A stretch of DNA of 13,285 bases from a bacterium (GCA_030697445.1 JAUYPY010000005.1:1-13285), one strand, 5' to 3'; shown: positions 1 to 6,482, counted from the stretch's first letter. Notes: generated by a model from the sequence alone, not told the origin. Numbers and translations: made by a program.

Positions 1-39
1 CGATGTGAACGGAACGCTCTTCCACTGAGCTAAAGGCGC
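1..39 (-). tRNA. tRNA-Val (anticodon CAC), 3' part cut off by the window edge
   Basis: Read on the minus strand from position 39, the sequence gives a tRNA 5' half: acceptor strand GCGCCTT, then TA, a D arm with GCTC/GAGC stem and an AGTGGAA loop containing the invariant GG, one G at position 26, anticodon stem TTCCG and a seven-base loop TTCACAT. The loop has U33 and anticodon CAC, which reads GUG (valine). The first two bases of the 3' anticodon strand (CG) pair correctly before the window ends. The variable loop, T arm and acceptor 3' strand are not visible, so encoded CCA cannot be judged. It begins 27 bases after the rseP stop on the same strand and may be co-transcribed with that operon. 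Confidence 0.88.
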
Positions 40-66
40 AGACGCCATTCACACATTACCAGATTT

Positions 67-1161
67 TTAGGAAGTGAAAAGCCGCGCGATGTCGTGGTAA
101 GTAACGAACACCAAAAAAAGAAGGAGTAGAATAAAACCGACCGCATTGGCTGTTTGCGCAATTTTCGCTGGAATTGCTTTTCGACGCACTGCTTCAATCG
201 CGACAAAAAGCAGACGGCCGCCGTCAAGCGCCGGAAATGGTATCAGATTGATAAGCGCAAGGTTTATGGAAATAAGCGCGGCGAGAGAGAGGAGCGGCGC
301 GGCGCCAAGCGCGCGCGCCTGCCCCACGAGTCCTGCAATACCGACCGGCCCAGCCAAGTTTTTTATATCAGCGTTTCCGGTAAACGCATCGGCTATAAAC
401 GAAGCAAGCGCGCGCGCTACTTCTACAGAAAGAAGAGCGGTCGCCTTCGCGCCGAAAAAAAGCGCGCGATGAATCGGTAGCCGCACCACACCCATCATAT
501 CCATCGCGATGCCGATTGCCTGTTTACCTAAAACAATTCCTTCAGTTGGAGTTAGGGTAACCTGAGAGAGTTTTCCACCCCGCGTGTAGACAATGGTCAT
601 GGGCTTTGCATTTTCCGATATAAAAGCACTTACTTTTTCAGGAGTAAGATTTTCTCCAATCATTGCTTGCGCCGTTCCTACGGTTACAAGAATATCGCCG
701 GCGCGCAGGCCAGCACTTGCGGCGGGAGAATCGGGCAACACTTCAACTATCGTTAGAGCGGTGTTTGCAACAGGAACGCCCCACTGATCGCCTTCCGGCG
801 CCGGAAGCCCCACCATAAATCCCGCGGAAATCAGAAGCCATGCGAGCAGAAAATTCCCGACAATGCCGGCAACCAAAACAAGCGCTTGCACAGAACGGGG
901 TTTATGCGAGAAATTGCGGTGCGTTTCATCATTTTTTATTTCTTCCGTCGGGTCCTCGCCAAAAATCTTAACAAACCCGCCGAATGGAATGAGATTGAGC
1001 GAATAGCGCGTTTCGCCGCGCACGAAAGAAAGCAGGCGCGGAGGAAACCCAAACCCGAACTCATCAACGCGAATCTTAAAAAACTTTGCAACAAGAAAAT
1101 GCCCCGCTTCATGAACGAGTACCAACACCGCCAAAATCAACAAAAACAAAAAAATAGTCAT
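67..1161 (-). CDS. rseP: Site-2 intramembrane zinc metalloprotease, RseP/M50 family
   Basis: A 364-residue membrane protease of the RseP (YaeL)/SpoIVFB class, which cuts substrates within the membrane, typically anti-sigma factors or leftover signal peptides. Seen: an N-terminal transmembrane helix carrying the zinc motif HEAGH (residues 17-21), a GFGFPP stretch near 36-41, a PDZ-like domain at about 137-205 (substrate gating in the family), a GPVGIA segment at 271-276 and the second catalytic motif LDGG (312-315, with the third zinc-binding Asp) in a C-terminal membrane segment. Length is below the 450-residue E. coli protein because there is one PDZ domain rather than two, as in many Gram-positive homologues. 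The ATG shares one base with the frr stop (TAATG), suggesting coupled translation. No anti-sigma substrate gene is visible nearby. Confidence 0.93.
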   Translation of the reverse strand: MTIFLFLLILAVLVLVHEAGHFLVAKFFKIRVDEFGFGFPPRLLSFVRGETRYSLNLIPFGGFVKIFGEDPTEEIKNDETHRNFSHKPRSVQALVLVAGIVGNFLLAWLLISAGFMVGLPAPEGDQWGVPVANTALTIVEVLPDSPAASAGLRAGDILVTVGTAQAMIGENLTPEKVSAFISENAKPMTIVYTRGGKLSQVTLTPTEGIVLGKQAIGIAMDMMGVVRLPIHRALFFGAKATALLSVEVARALASFIADAFTGNADIKNLAGPVGIAGLVGQARALGAAPLLSLAALISINLALINLIPFPALDGGRLLFVAIEAVRRKAIPAKIAQTANAVGFILLLLFLVFVTYHDIARLFTS

Positions 1162-1712
1162 TATGAATTGATTTCTTTTTCTTTACGCACAATCGCCTCT
1201 TCAAGCTTTTTGCCTTCCGCATCCGCCATTTTCTCCAATTCTTTCTTCAAACGAAACACATCATCCTCACCCATTCCGCCGGATTTTTCTTTTGCGGAAA
1301 TGTCGCGAATCGCTTCGTCGCGCGCGTGCCGGAGCGACACGCGCGCTTCCTCAAGTTTGCCTTTCGCGGCCTTGAGAAGCGCCGCTCGCCGCTCGGATGA
1401 AAGCTCCGGAAACACCACGCGGACACCGCCATCGCCTCCGACCGCAGAAAGACCAAGGTCTGCCGTTGCGATTGCTTTCTCAATCGCTTTGCCCTGCTCC
1501 GCGTCGTATGGAGCAACGCGCAGCGTGCGCGCGTCTTCCACGGTAATCGCCGCAATTTGCTTGAGCGGCATTTTGGAACCCCACGCTTCCACAAACACCG
1601 TGTCTAAAATTACAGGACTCGCACGCCCAGCGCGCAAGCTTCCGAGTTCTTTCGCAAGCCACTCGTCAACCTGTTTCGCTTTGTTTTTGAAAAGTGAAAA
1701 GTCGTAAGACAT
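1161..1712 (-). CDS. frr: Ribosome recycling factor
   Basis: Ribosome recycling factor (RRF), which with EF-G splits post-termination ribosomes in the cytoplasm. The protein is 183 residues from the chosen start, matching the usual length of about 185. Family signatures are clear: LRAGRASP at residues 26-33, the VEDARTL block in the middle, and a C-terminal charged helix (RLKKELEKMADAEGKKLEE) belonging to the three-helix bundle. I chose ATG at 1712 (MSYDFSLF) over an in-frame TTG at 1730: it gives a normal N terminus and lies 7 bases after the stop of the holB-like gene, whereas the TTG would overlap that gene. No clear Shine-Dalgarno is seen. The stop overlaps the rseP start by one base. In many bacteria frr follows pyrH; that partner is not here. 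Confidence 0.95.
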   Translation of the reverse strand: MSYDFSLFKNKAKQVDEWLAKELGSLRAGRASPVILDTVFVEAWGSKMPLKQIAAITVEDARTLRVAPYDAEQGKAIEKAIATADLGLSAVGGDGGVRVVFPELSSERRAALLKAAKGKLEEARVSLRHARDEAIRDISAKEKSGGMGEDDVFRLKKELEKMADAEGKKLEEAIVRKEKEINS

Positions 1713-1719
1713 AATCCAA

Positions 1720-2394
1720 TCATAGCACAACTGCTAAATGCTCCAAAATAATTTTAAACGACGCGCTTCGGTCGTGCGCGTACTGCTCTGCGCGCATTAA
1801 GTTTTCCAGTGCTACCGCATTGACGCGCGGAAACGCCCCGTTTCCGCGCGCTTTAGAAAGAAGCGCCGACACAAACGCGGCGGCTTCTCCGCGCGTCATT
1901 TTTTCGTCTTTGAGCGCTTTTGCGATTTTTTCCGCGCGCGCAAGCCGCTTTTCCACCGATGATGCAAGAAAATCTCTAGCGTCTTTTACATCCTCCGTTC
2001 CGGAAATCTTCTCTCCGAAGACCACCTCCACGCGCGAGCGGAGCGTAGGGATAAGAAAATCCGCACTTTTTACCAACAGGAAAAAATGCGTATCTGGTGG
2101 CGGTTCTTCAAAAATCTTCAAAAAAGCATTCTGCGCGTCAGGAGTAATCGTATCGGCGCCGAGTATGAAAAACTTTTTGCCGCCGTCCACTGGTTTGTTT
2201 GCCGCCCATCGACGCATCTCGTGCGCATCGTCAATCCCAAACGACGGCACCGATAATGCAATACAATCCGGACTCTCGCGCGCGATGCAGCGCGTAGCGC
2301 GCAGTTTTTCCGTAAACTCTTGCACCGTCAACGGACCACCGCCCTCTATACAGTAGGCGTGGTGATTTAACGCTGTAATTTCTTCTGGCAACAT
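1720..2394 (-). CDS. Short HolB-like clamp-loader subunit (DNA polymerase III delta'-type AAA+ protein)
   Basis: A 224-residue protein resembling the AAA+ core of DNA polymerase III delta' (HolB) or tau/gamma (DnaX), clamp-loader parts that place the sliding clamp on DNA. The best evidence is the stretch KKFFILGADTIT (about 73-84) followed by AQNAFLKIFEEPPPDTHFFL (87-106) and LIPTLRSR (114-121), which match the Walker B/sensor-1 region and the conserved SR of clamp loaders. The N terminus begins HHAYCIEGGG where homologues have a P-loop, but no GxxGxGK is present, and the cysteine zinc module of DnaX is absent. At about two thirds of normal HolB length it probably lacks nucleotide binding and much of the C-terminal collar domain. 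It starts 6 bases after mreB and ends 7 bases before frr. Likely a structural delta' subunit; specific function is inferred. Confidence 0.75.
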   Translation of the reverse strand: MLPEEITALNHHAYCIEGGGPLTVQEFTEKLRATRCIARESPDCIALSVPSFGIDDAHEMRRWAANKPVDGGKKFFILGADTITPDAQNAFLKIFEEPPPDTHFFLLVKSADFLIPTLRSRVEVVFGEKISGTEDVKDARDFLASSVEKRLARAEKIAKALKDEKMTRGEAAAFVSALLSKARGNGAFPRVNAVALENLMRAEQYAHDRSASFKIILEHLAVVL

Positions 2395-2400
2395 AAAAAA

Positions 2401-3420
2401 TTACCGTTTCGCAATAATGCTTTTTTTGTACGCGTCCAGATGGTTGAGCGCGATGCCCGTGCCTTTGGCGACGCAAAAGAGTGGGTCTTTCGCAAGTGTT
2501 GCTTTCACCCCAGTGCGACGGAATACTAATTCCGGAAAATTGCGCAAGATGGATGATCCGCCGGTCATAATGATGCCGCGGTCAATAATGTCTGCCGACA
2601 ATTCCGGCGGCGTTTCTTGAAGCACATCCCGCATCGCTTTCACGATTTCGCGAAGCTCTTTCCCAATCGCCTTTACGGTATCATTCGTGCGCACATCGGT
2701 TGTGCGCGGAAGGCCTGTCACGAAATCGCGTCCGCGGACAGACATAATAAGTTCTTCCGCTTCTGCGACCGGAATCGCAGAACCGATTGTAATTTTAATT
2801 TCCTCCGCCATCTGCTCACCCACCACCAAGTTAAAGGTTTTTTTAATATAATCGGCGAGCGCCGCGTCCAAACGGTTACCGGCGCATTTCACCGATATAG
2901 ACGACACGATGCCGCCGAGCGAAATGACCGCGACATCCGTCGTGCCGCCGCCAATGTCTACCACCATATGCCCCGCCGGCTCGTGAATGGGAATACCAGC
3001 ACCGATTGCGGCAAGCACCGGTTCCTTCACTACAAACGCATTTTTCGCTCCAGCGCGCATTGCCGCCTCTACGACCGCGCGGCGCTCGGTTCCGGTAACG
3101 CCCGCCGGAACCGACACCATAACTTCCGGCTTCCAAATATTCCACCGCCCGAGCGCCTTTCCTATAAAATAGCGGAGCATCGCCTCGGTCACGCGGTAGT
3201 CCGCAATCACGCCGTCTTTGAGTGGGCGATACGCGATAATTGAGTCGGGTGTTCTCCCAACCATATGTTTTGCCTCAATACCTACCGCAAGAATTTTGTT
3301 TTCGTCTTTTGACACGGCAACAACCGACGGCTCGTTCAGCACAATCCCCTTTCCAGGCACAAAAACAAGCGTATTCGCCGTACCTAAATCAATCCCCAGT
3401 TTTTTCGTAAAAATTGACAC
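2401..3420 (-). CDS. mreB: Rod shape-determining protein MreB
   Basis: Bacterial actin homologue that polymerises under the inner membrane and directs side-wall peptidoglycan synthesis. It is 339 residues, the usual length. Actin-fold nucleotide motifs are visible: phosphate-1 DLGTANT (residues 11-17), phosphate-2 VVDIGGGTTDVAVI (153-166) and an adenosine-site MTGGSSIL (285-292). The N terminus MSIFTKKLGIDLG looks typical, with hydrophobic residues before the core that could help membrane association. The start codon is GTG, one base after the murA TAA; an ATG two bases upstream is out of frame. No mreC, mreD, rodA or pbp2 follows in this window; the gene sits between murA and a clamp-loader gene, so the classical mreBCD cluster is split here. 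Confidence 0.97.
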   Translation of the reverse strand: MSIFTKKLGIDLGTANTLVFVPGKGIVLNEPSVVAVSKDENKILAVGIEAKHMVGRTPDSIIAYRPLKDGVIADYRVTEAMLRYFIGKALGRWNIWKPEVMVSVPAGVTGTERRAVVEAAMRAGAKNAFVVKEPVLAAIGAGIPIHEPAGHMVVDIGGGTTDVAVISLGGIVSSISVKCAGNRLDAALADYIKKTFNLVVGEQMAEEIKITIGSAIPVAEAEELIMSVRGRDFVTGLPRTTDVRTNDTVKAIGKELREIVKAMRDVLQETPPELSADIIDRGIIMTGGSSILRNFPELVFRRTGVKATLAKDPLFCVAKGTGIALNHLDAYKKSIIAKR

Positions 3421-3421
3421 A

Positions 3422-4723
3422 TTAGTTGCTGACGCGCTCTATTGTAACACCAATTTTCTTAAGTCGTTCCTCTATGCGCTCATGCCCACGATCAATCAGT
3501 CGCGCGTTGTAAACCACCGACTTTCCACGCGCCACGATCGCGGCAATAAGGTACGCAAGCCCTGCGCGCAAATCAGGCCCGTGGAGTTCTTTGCCGCGAA
3601 GAGGTGTTGGACCTTTGACGCTCGCGCGGTGCGCGTCCCAAAGCGCAATATCGGCGCCCATCGCGACAAGGTCTTTGGTATATGCAAGCCGACCGTCAAA
3701 AATGGTTTCGTGCACGAGCGCTTCCCCGTTCGATTGCGTCAGAAATACCGTAGCTGGCGCCTGCAGGTCGGTCGGGAATCCTGGGTATTCGTGCGTCTTG
3801 ATTGAAAAACTTTTATACGCTTTTTCTTTCTTAAGAGACGCACAAACACGGAGCGAACCCTTCCCTACTTCAATATTCACCCCAGCCGTACGCAATGATT
3901 CAATTAACATCCGAATGTGCTCCGGCTCGCAATGCGTGATGGAAACATCCTTACCAGCAAGCGCCGCGAGAATCAAAAAGCTTCCCGCTTCAATACGGTC
4001 CGGAATAATGCGTATTGTCTTTTTCGGAACGCGCAATGACTTTTCGACGCCAATAATCTCAATCGTAGGGGTTCCTTCTCCTTTTATCTGCGCGCCTCCG
4101 GCGCGCAGAAGTTCCGCCAAAAAGACGATCTCCGGCTCAAGCGCCGCATTGCGCAAGATGGTTGTTCCACGCGCGCGGGTCGCCGCAAGAAGTAAGGTCT
4201 CGGTGCCGGTCACGGTTGGCTGGCGGAAGAAAATATCCGCTCCATGCAAACCGCCTTTCGGCGCGCGGAGGCGGTATCCAAAATCCCCTTCCTCATTCGC
4301 GGCGCCCATTTTCTCAAATCCTTCCAAAAAAAGATCTATTGGCCGCGCGCCAATGACGCACCCGCCGGGGTGCGGGAATTCAACTTCCCCAAAGCGTGCG
4401 AGAATAGGGCCCGCGAGAATGACGGACGCGCGCATGCGCTTCGCAAGTTCGCGCGGAAGTGCAACTTCGTTCACCTTTTTGGTCTGTATTATTAAATCGC
4501 CGTTACCATTGCGTTTCACCTCGGCGCCAAGTTCTTCCAACATTTCACCCATCACTTCCACATCATCAATCAACGGAACGTTCCCCAGAATGAGCGGCCC
4601 ATCAAAAAGGAGCGCGGACGCAAGCGCCGGAAGCGCTGCATTCTTTGAGCCGCGCACGGAGAGCTCGCCAGCGAGCGTTCTCTTTCCGCCAAGCCCTTGC
4701 ACGATAAAAAAATCATCAGCCAT
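3422..4723 (-). CDS. murA: UDP-N-acetylglucosamine 1-carboxyvinyltransferase MurA
   Basis: Cytoplasmic enzyme that transfers enolpyruvate from PEP to UDP-GlcNAc, the first committed step of peptidoglycan precursor synthesis. The 433-residue protein fits the family (about 420). Visible: RGSKNAALP (24-32) with the substrate-binding Lys-Asn, PHPGGCVIGARPIDL (118-131) with the loop cysteine at 122, TDLQAP (318-323) with the catalytic Asp at 319, and DLRAG (384-388) with the conserved Arg. The Cys form predicts fosfomycin susceptibility at the target, unlike Cys-to-Asp variants. I chose ATG at 4723 (MADDFFIVQG); an upstream ATG at 4798 would add 25 unlike residues, lie upstream of the promoter and overlap the divergent gene. 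First gene of the minus-strand operon, with a promoter ending 9 bases before the ATG. Confidence 0.97.
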   Translation of the reverse strand: MADDFFIVQGLGGKRTLAGELSVRGSKNAALPALASALLFDGPLILGNVPLIDDVEVMGEMLEELGAEVKRNGNGDLIIQTKKVNEVALPRELAKRMRASVILAGPILARFGEVEFPHPGGCVIGARPIDLFLEGFEKMGAANEEGDFGYRLRAPKGGLHGADIFFRQPTVTGTETLLLAATRARGTTILRNAALEPEIVFLAELLRAGGAQIKGEGTPTIEIIGVEKSLRVPKKTIRIIPDRIEAGSFLILAALAGKDVSITHCEPEHIRMLIESLRTAGVNIEVGKGSLRVCASLKKEKAYKSFSIKTHEYPGFPTDLQAPATVFLTQSNGEALVHETIFDGRLAYTKDLVAMGADIALWDAHRASVKGPTPLRGKELHGPDLRAGLAYLIAAIVARGKSVVYNARLIDRGHERIEERLKKIGVTIERVSN

Positions 4724-4732
4724 AGGAAGCGT

Positions 4733-4761
4733 ATTGTACGGCGAGTGTCGCGGTTTGTAAA
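4733..4761 (-). promoter_or_regulatory. Sigma-70 type promoter for the murA operon (predicted leaderless)
   Basis: On the minus strand, TTTACA (4761-4756) and TACAAT (4738-4733) are separated by exactly 17 bases; each hexamer differs from the consensus at one base. Only 9 bases lie between the -10 box and the murA ATG, so the expected transcription start falls at or within a base or two of the start codon. The mRNA would have essentially no leader, in keeping with the lack of a Shine-Dalgarno. Confidence 0.72.
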
Positions 4762-4767
4762 TCGCGA

Positions 4768-4773
4768 TATACT
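4768..4773 (+). promoter_or_regulatory. -10 box of the divergent small gene
   Basis: TATACT lies 6 bases before the ATG at 4780, so RNA would start at or near the start codon. No good -35 hexamer is seen at the right distance (about 4745-4750). The polymerase footprint would overlap that of the divergent murA promoter. Confidence 0.45.
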
Positions 4774-4779
4774 TTTGAT

Positions 4780-5049
4780 ATGGAAATCCCAAAAACATAC
4801 TTTGAAGAATTAAAGAAAAAGCGAGCGAAGATGCCGCGAGGCGCGAGCGAGCGACAAGAGCTTGTTCAGCAATTTACGGACAAAATAAATGTCGAGCGTA
4901 TCGGCACGAAGTGGAAACCGGCGACATGGGGGCAAGTGAACGGACTCGTGCGGCACTTGAAAGAAGCCGACCTCTATTGGCTCTTCGGGCAGTGCGAAAA
5001 ATCTACCAGTTTCAGCAAGAAGTTTTTCGGGATACTGCGCGACAGATAA
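4780..5049 (+). CDS. Small basic protein of unknown function (89 aa)
   Basis: I do not recognise this protein. It is 89 residues, soluble and lysine/arginine rich, with a basic N terminus (LKKKRAKMPRG, 11-21) followed by a predicted helix (SERQELVQQF) and a C-terminal half with regularly spaced aromatics: WKPATW at 45-50, LYWLFGQCE at 65-73 and FSKKFFGILR at 78-87. No cysteine pair, transmembrane segment or signal peptide is seen. The W/F-rich C terminus with repeated short helices could be a small nucleic-acid or protein-binding fold, but that is a guess. It is divergent from murA and 56 bases upstream of def, with its own putative -10 box. Its GCG/CGC-rich codons resemble the neighbours and the reading frame continues cleanly from an ATG, which supports a real gene. 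Confidence 0.7.
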   Translation: MEIPKTYFEELKKKRAKMPRGASERQELVQQFTDKINVERIGTKWKPATWGQVNGLVRHLKEADLYWLFGQCEKSTSFSKKFFGILRDR

Positions 5050-5052
5050 ACA

Positions 5053-5081
5053 TCCGATGTTTGCCGCCCATCAACATCGGA
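5053..5081. repeat. Intergenic hairpin with CCGATGTT/AACATCGG arms
   Basis: Arms TCCGATGTT (5053-5061) and AACATCGGA (5073-5081) pair over 9 bp around an 11-base loop. The 8-base core CCGATGTT/AACATCGG is the same as in the palindrome inside fmt (5808-5845). It starts 3 bases after the stop of the small unknown gene and ends 12 bases before the -10 box of def. There is no T run after it on either strand, so it does not look like a standard intrinsic terminator. Confidence 0.75.
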
Positions 5082-5090
5082 GGTTGAATG

Positions 5091-5099
5091 TGGTATTAT
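5091..5099 (+). promoter_or_regulatory. Extended -10 promoter for def-fmt (predicted leaderless)
   Basis: TGGTATTAT gives an extended -10 (TG at 5091-5092, hexamer TATTAT at 5094-5099). A weak -35 candidate TCAACA (5071-5076) lies 17 bases upstream and overlaps the right arm of the hairpin at 5053-5081. Six bases separate the -10 from the ATG at 5106, so the transcript should start at or next to the start codon. Confidence 0.55.
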
Positions 5100-5105
5100 A
5101 CGCCT

Positions 5106-5627
5106 ATGCTGACACATACTGTCACAATCGTCAAAGACGAGAAGGCACTCCGCGACATAGCGCGTGAAGTGCCACCTTCCGATATACCTACCGAAAAGAT
5201 GCGCCGCATGATTGCAGGGATGAGCGCTACACTTGCGAAAGAAGACGACGGTGTCGCGCTCGCGGCTCCGCAAATAGGCGAACCGCTCCGACTTTTTATT
5301 GTTTCCGGAAAAGTGCTCGCGCGCCTAGCGCATAAGCCAGAAGACGCACAGGACGCAGTGTTTATAAACCCCGTACTCGCGAAAATATCGCGGGAAAAAC
5401 AGACGGTGGAAGAAGGGTGCTTGTCGCTCCGCTACCTCTACGGGCAGGTGAAGCGCGCCGCAAAGGTTACGCTAAAAGCGTACGACGAAAATGGAAAGAA
5501 AGTAACGCGAGGCGCCTCCGGCCTCCTCGCGCAAATCTTCCAACACGAAGTAGACCATTTGAACGGCATACTTTTTACCGACAAAGCAACTGATATTATT
5601 GATATACCACCAGAACACTTAAAATGA
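5106..5627 (+). CDS. def: Peptide deformylase
   Basis: Metal-dependent hydrolase that removes the formyl group from the N-terminal methionine of new proteins at the ribosome. The 173-residue protein shows all three family motifs: GVALAAPQIG (49-58, family GxGLAAxQxG), EGCLSLR (103-109, metal-binding Cys105) and QHEVDHLNG (146-154, metal ligands His147 and His151, catalytic Glu148). The first motif has Val-Ala in place of the usual Gly/Leu variants, a mild change. I chose ATG at 5106 (MLTHTVTIV); an in-frame ATG at 5088 would put the start upstream of the -10 box. The TGA stop overlaps the fmt ATG (ATGA), so the two opposing enzymes of the formyl-methionine cycle are made from one coupled transcript. 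Confidence 0.96.
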   Translation: MLTHTVTIVKDEKALRDIAREVPPSDIPTEKMRRMIAGMSATLAKEDDGVALAAPQIGEPLRLFIVSGKVLARLAHKPEDAQDAVFINPVLAKISREKQTVEEGCLSLRYLYGQVKRAAKVTLKAYDENGKKVTRGASGLLAQIFQHEVDHLNGILFTDKATDIIDIPPEHLK

Positions 5628-6433
5628 AATTCATTTTTTTTGGAACCGACGATTTCTCTGTTACCGTGCTTGATGAACTTAAGCGCTCTGGTTTTCTTCC
5701 TTCACTGATCGTGACAACTCCAGACAAACCAAAGGGACGCGGTTTGAAAATTCTCCCCTCCACTGCAAAACTCTGGTCAGAGAGAAATAATATCCCTGTC
5801 ACAGAATTGACACCCGATGTTGGGGGCTTTAAACATCGGGTGTCAGCAGCGGCTGTTGAGATTTTTATTGTTGCGTCATATGGAAAAATTATCCCGAAAG
5901 CTATTTTGGACATTCCGGAAAAAGGCGTGTTGAATGTTCACCCATCGCTTTTACCGAAGTACCGTGGCGCATCGCCGATTGAGAGCCAGATTCTGACGGA
6001 TGAAAAAGAAATCGGCGTGACGATTATGTTAATGGATGAGCAAATGGATCATGGTCCGTTGCTCGCGCAACGGAAAATAGAAACAAAATCAAGAAAAAAA
6101 CTCGCGGAAGAAGGCGGGAAACTACTCGCAGAAACACTGCCGAAGTGGATTGCTGGAGAAATACAAGCGGTGCCGCAAGACGAAAGCAAAGCGTCATACA
6201 CCAAAAAGATTACTAAAAAAGACGGATTACTTGACCTCGCGGGCGACCCATACCAGAACTTTTTGAAAATTTGCGCATATGAAAGTTCGGTCGGCACTTA
6301 TTTCTTAAAAGACACCAAGCGTATCATTATTAAAGACGCGAAATTTGAGAATGGGAATCTCATTATCACGCGCGTGATACCCGAAGGAAAAAAAGAGATG
6401 AACTATGAGGAGTTTTTGCGCGGTCTACATTAA
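5624..6433 (+). CDS. fmt: Methionyl-tRNA formyltransferase (short form)
   Basis: Transfers a formyl group from 10-formyl-tetrahydrofolate to initiator Met-tRNA. The 269-residue protein is shorter than E. coli Fmt (about 315), mainly in the C-terminal tRNA-binding domain, which is still recognisable from KDGLLDL (199-205). Catalytic motifs: NVHPSLLPKYRG (104-115, with Asn104 and His106) and VTIMLMDEQMDHG (132-144, with Asp142). GRGLKILPS (38-46) matches the loop near the active site. Residues 62-74 (LTPDVGGFKHRVS) are encoded by a perfect palindrome and replace the charged helix that homologues carry before the conserved AYGKIIP-type strand (here ASYGKIIPK). The frame stays open across it and all catalytic residues remain, so the enzyme is probably functional. 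Coupled to def by an ATGA overlap; ends at a terminator shared with the convergent sigma gene. Confidence 0.95.
   Translation: MKFIFFGTDDFSVTVLDELKRSGFLPSLIVTTPDKPKGRGLKILPSTAKLWSERNNIPVTELTPDVGGFKHRVSAAAVEIFIVASYGKIIPKAILDIPEKGVLNVHPSLLPKYRGASPIESQILTDEKEIGVTIMLMDEQMDHGPLLAQRKIETKSRKKLAEEGGKLLAETLPKWIAGEIQAVPQDESKASYTKKITKKDGLLDLAGDPYQNFLKICAYESSVGTYFLKDTKRIIIKDAKFENGNLIITRVIPEGKKEMNYEEFLRGLH
5808..5845. repeat. Palindromic element in frame within fmt
   Basis: Left arm TGACACCCGATGTT (5808-5821) and right arm AACATCGGGTGTCA (5832-5845) are perfect reverse complements over 14 bases with a 10-base loop. The core CCGATGTT/AACATCGG is shared with the hairpin at 5053-5081, while loops and outer arms differ. 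It encodes Fmt residues 62-74 in frame. Confidence 0.85.
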
Positions 6434-6482
6434 AGAAATAAAAAAATCGCTGCGGTAGAAAACCACAGCGACTATTTCTTTT
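6432..6482. terminator. Bidirectional intrinsic terminator between fmt and the sigma factor gene
   Basis: The stem TCGCTGCGG (6447-6455) pairs with CCACAGCGA (6463-6471), with one mismatch and a 7-base loop. It is flanked by an A-rich run on the left and TATTTCTTTTT on the right; the outer AAAGAAATA and TATTTCTTT also pair. It therefore has a T run after the stem on both strands and can end fmt and the sigma gene. The sigma stop codon (6472-6474) lies inside the structure. Confidence 0.85.

Noticed and set aside
1..39. tRNA-His reading of the edge tRNA
   Set aside because: The anticodon on the tRNA strand is CAC, not GTG, with U33 correctly placed; this is valine.
1712..1730. TTG start giving a longer frr product
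   Set aside because: Would add six unlike residues and overlap the holB-like gene; ATG at 1712 gives the normal N terminus.
3591..4760. Long open frame of 389 codons on the plus strand opposite murA, and a similar 273-codon one at 886-1707 opposite frr/rseP
   Set aside because: Both are antisense shadows of well-conserved genes with serine/arginine/alanine-rich, low-order translations, as expected in GCG-rich DNA.
5053..5081. Intrinsic terminator for the small unknown gene
   Set aside because: No T run follows the stem on either strand.
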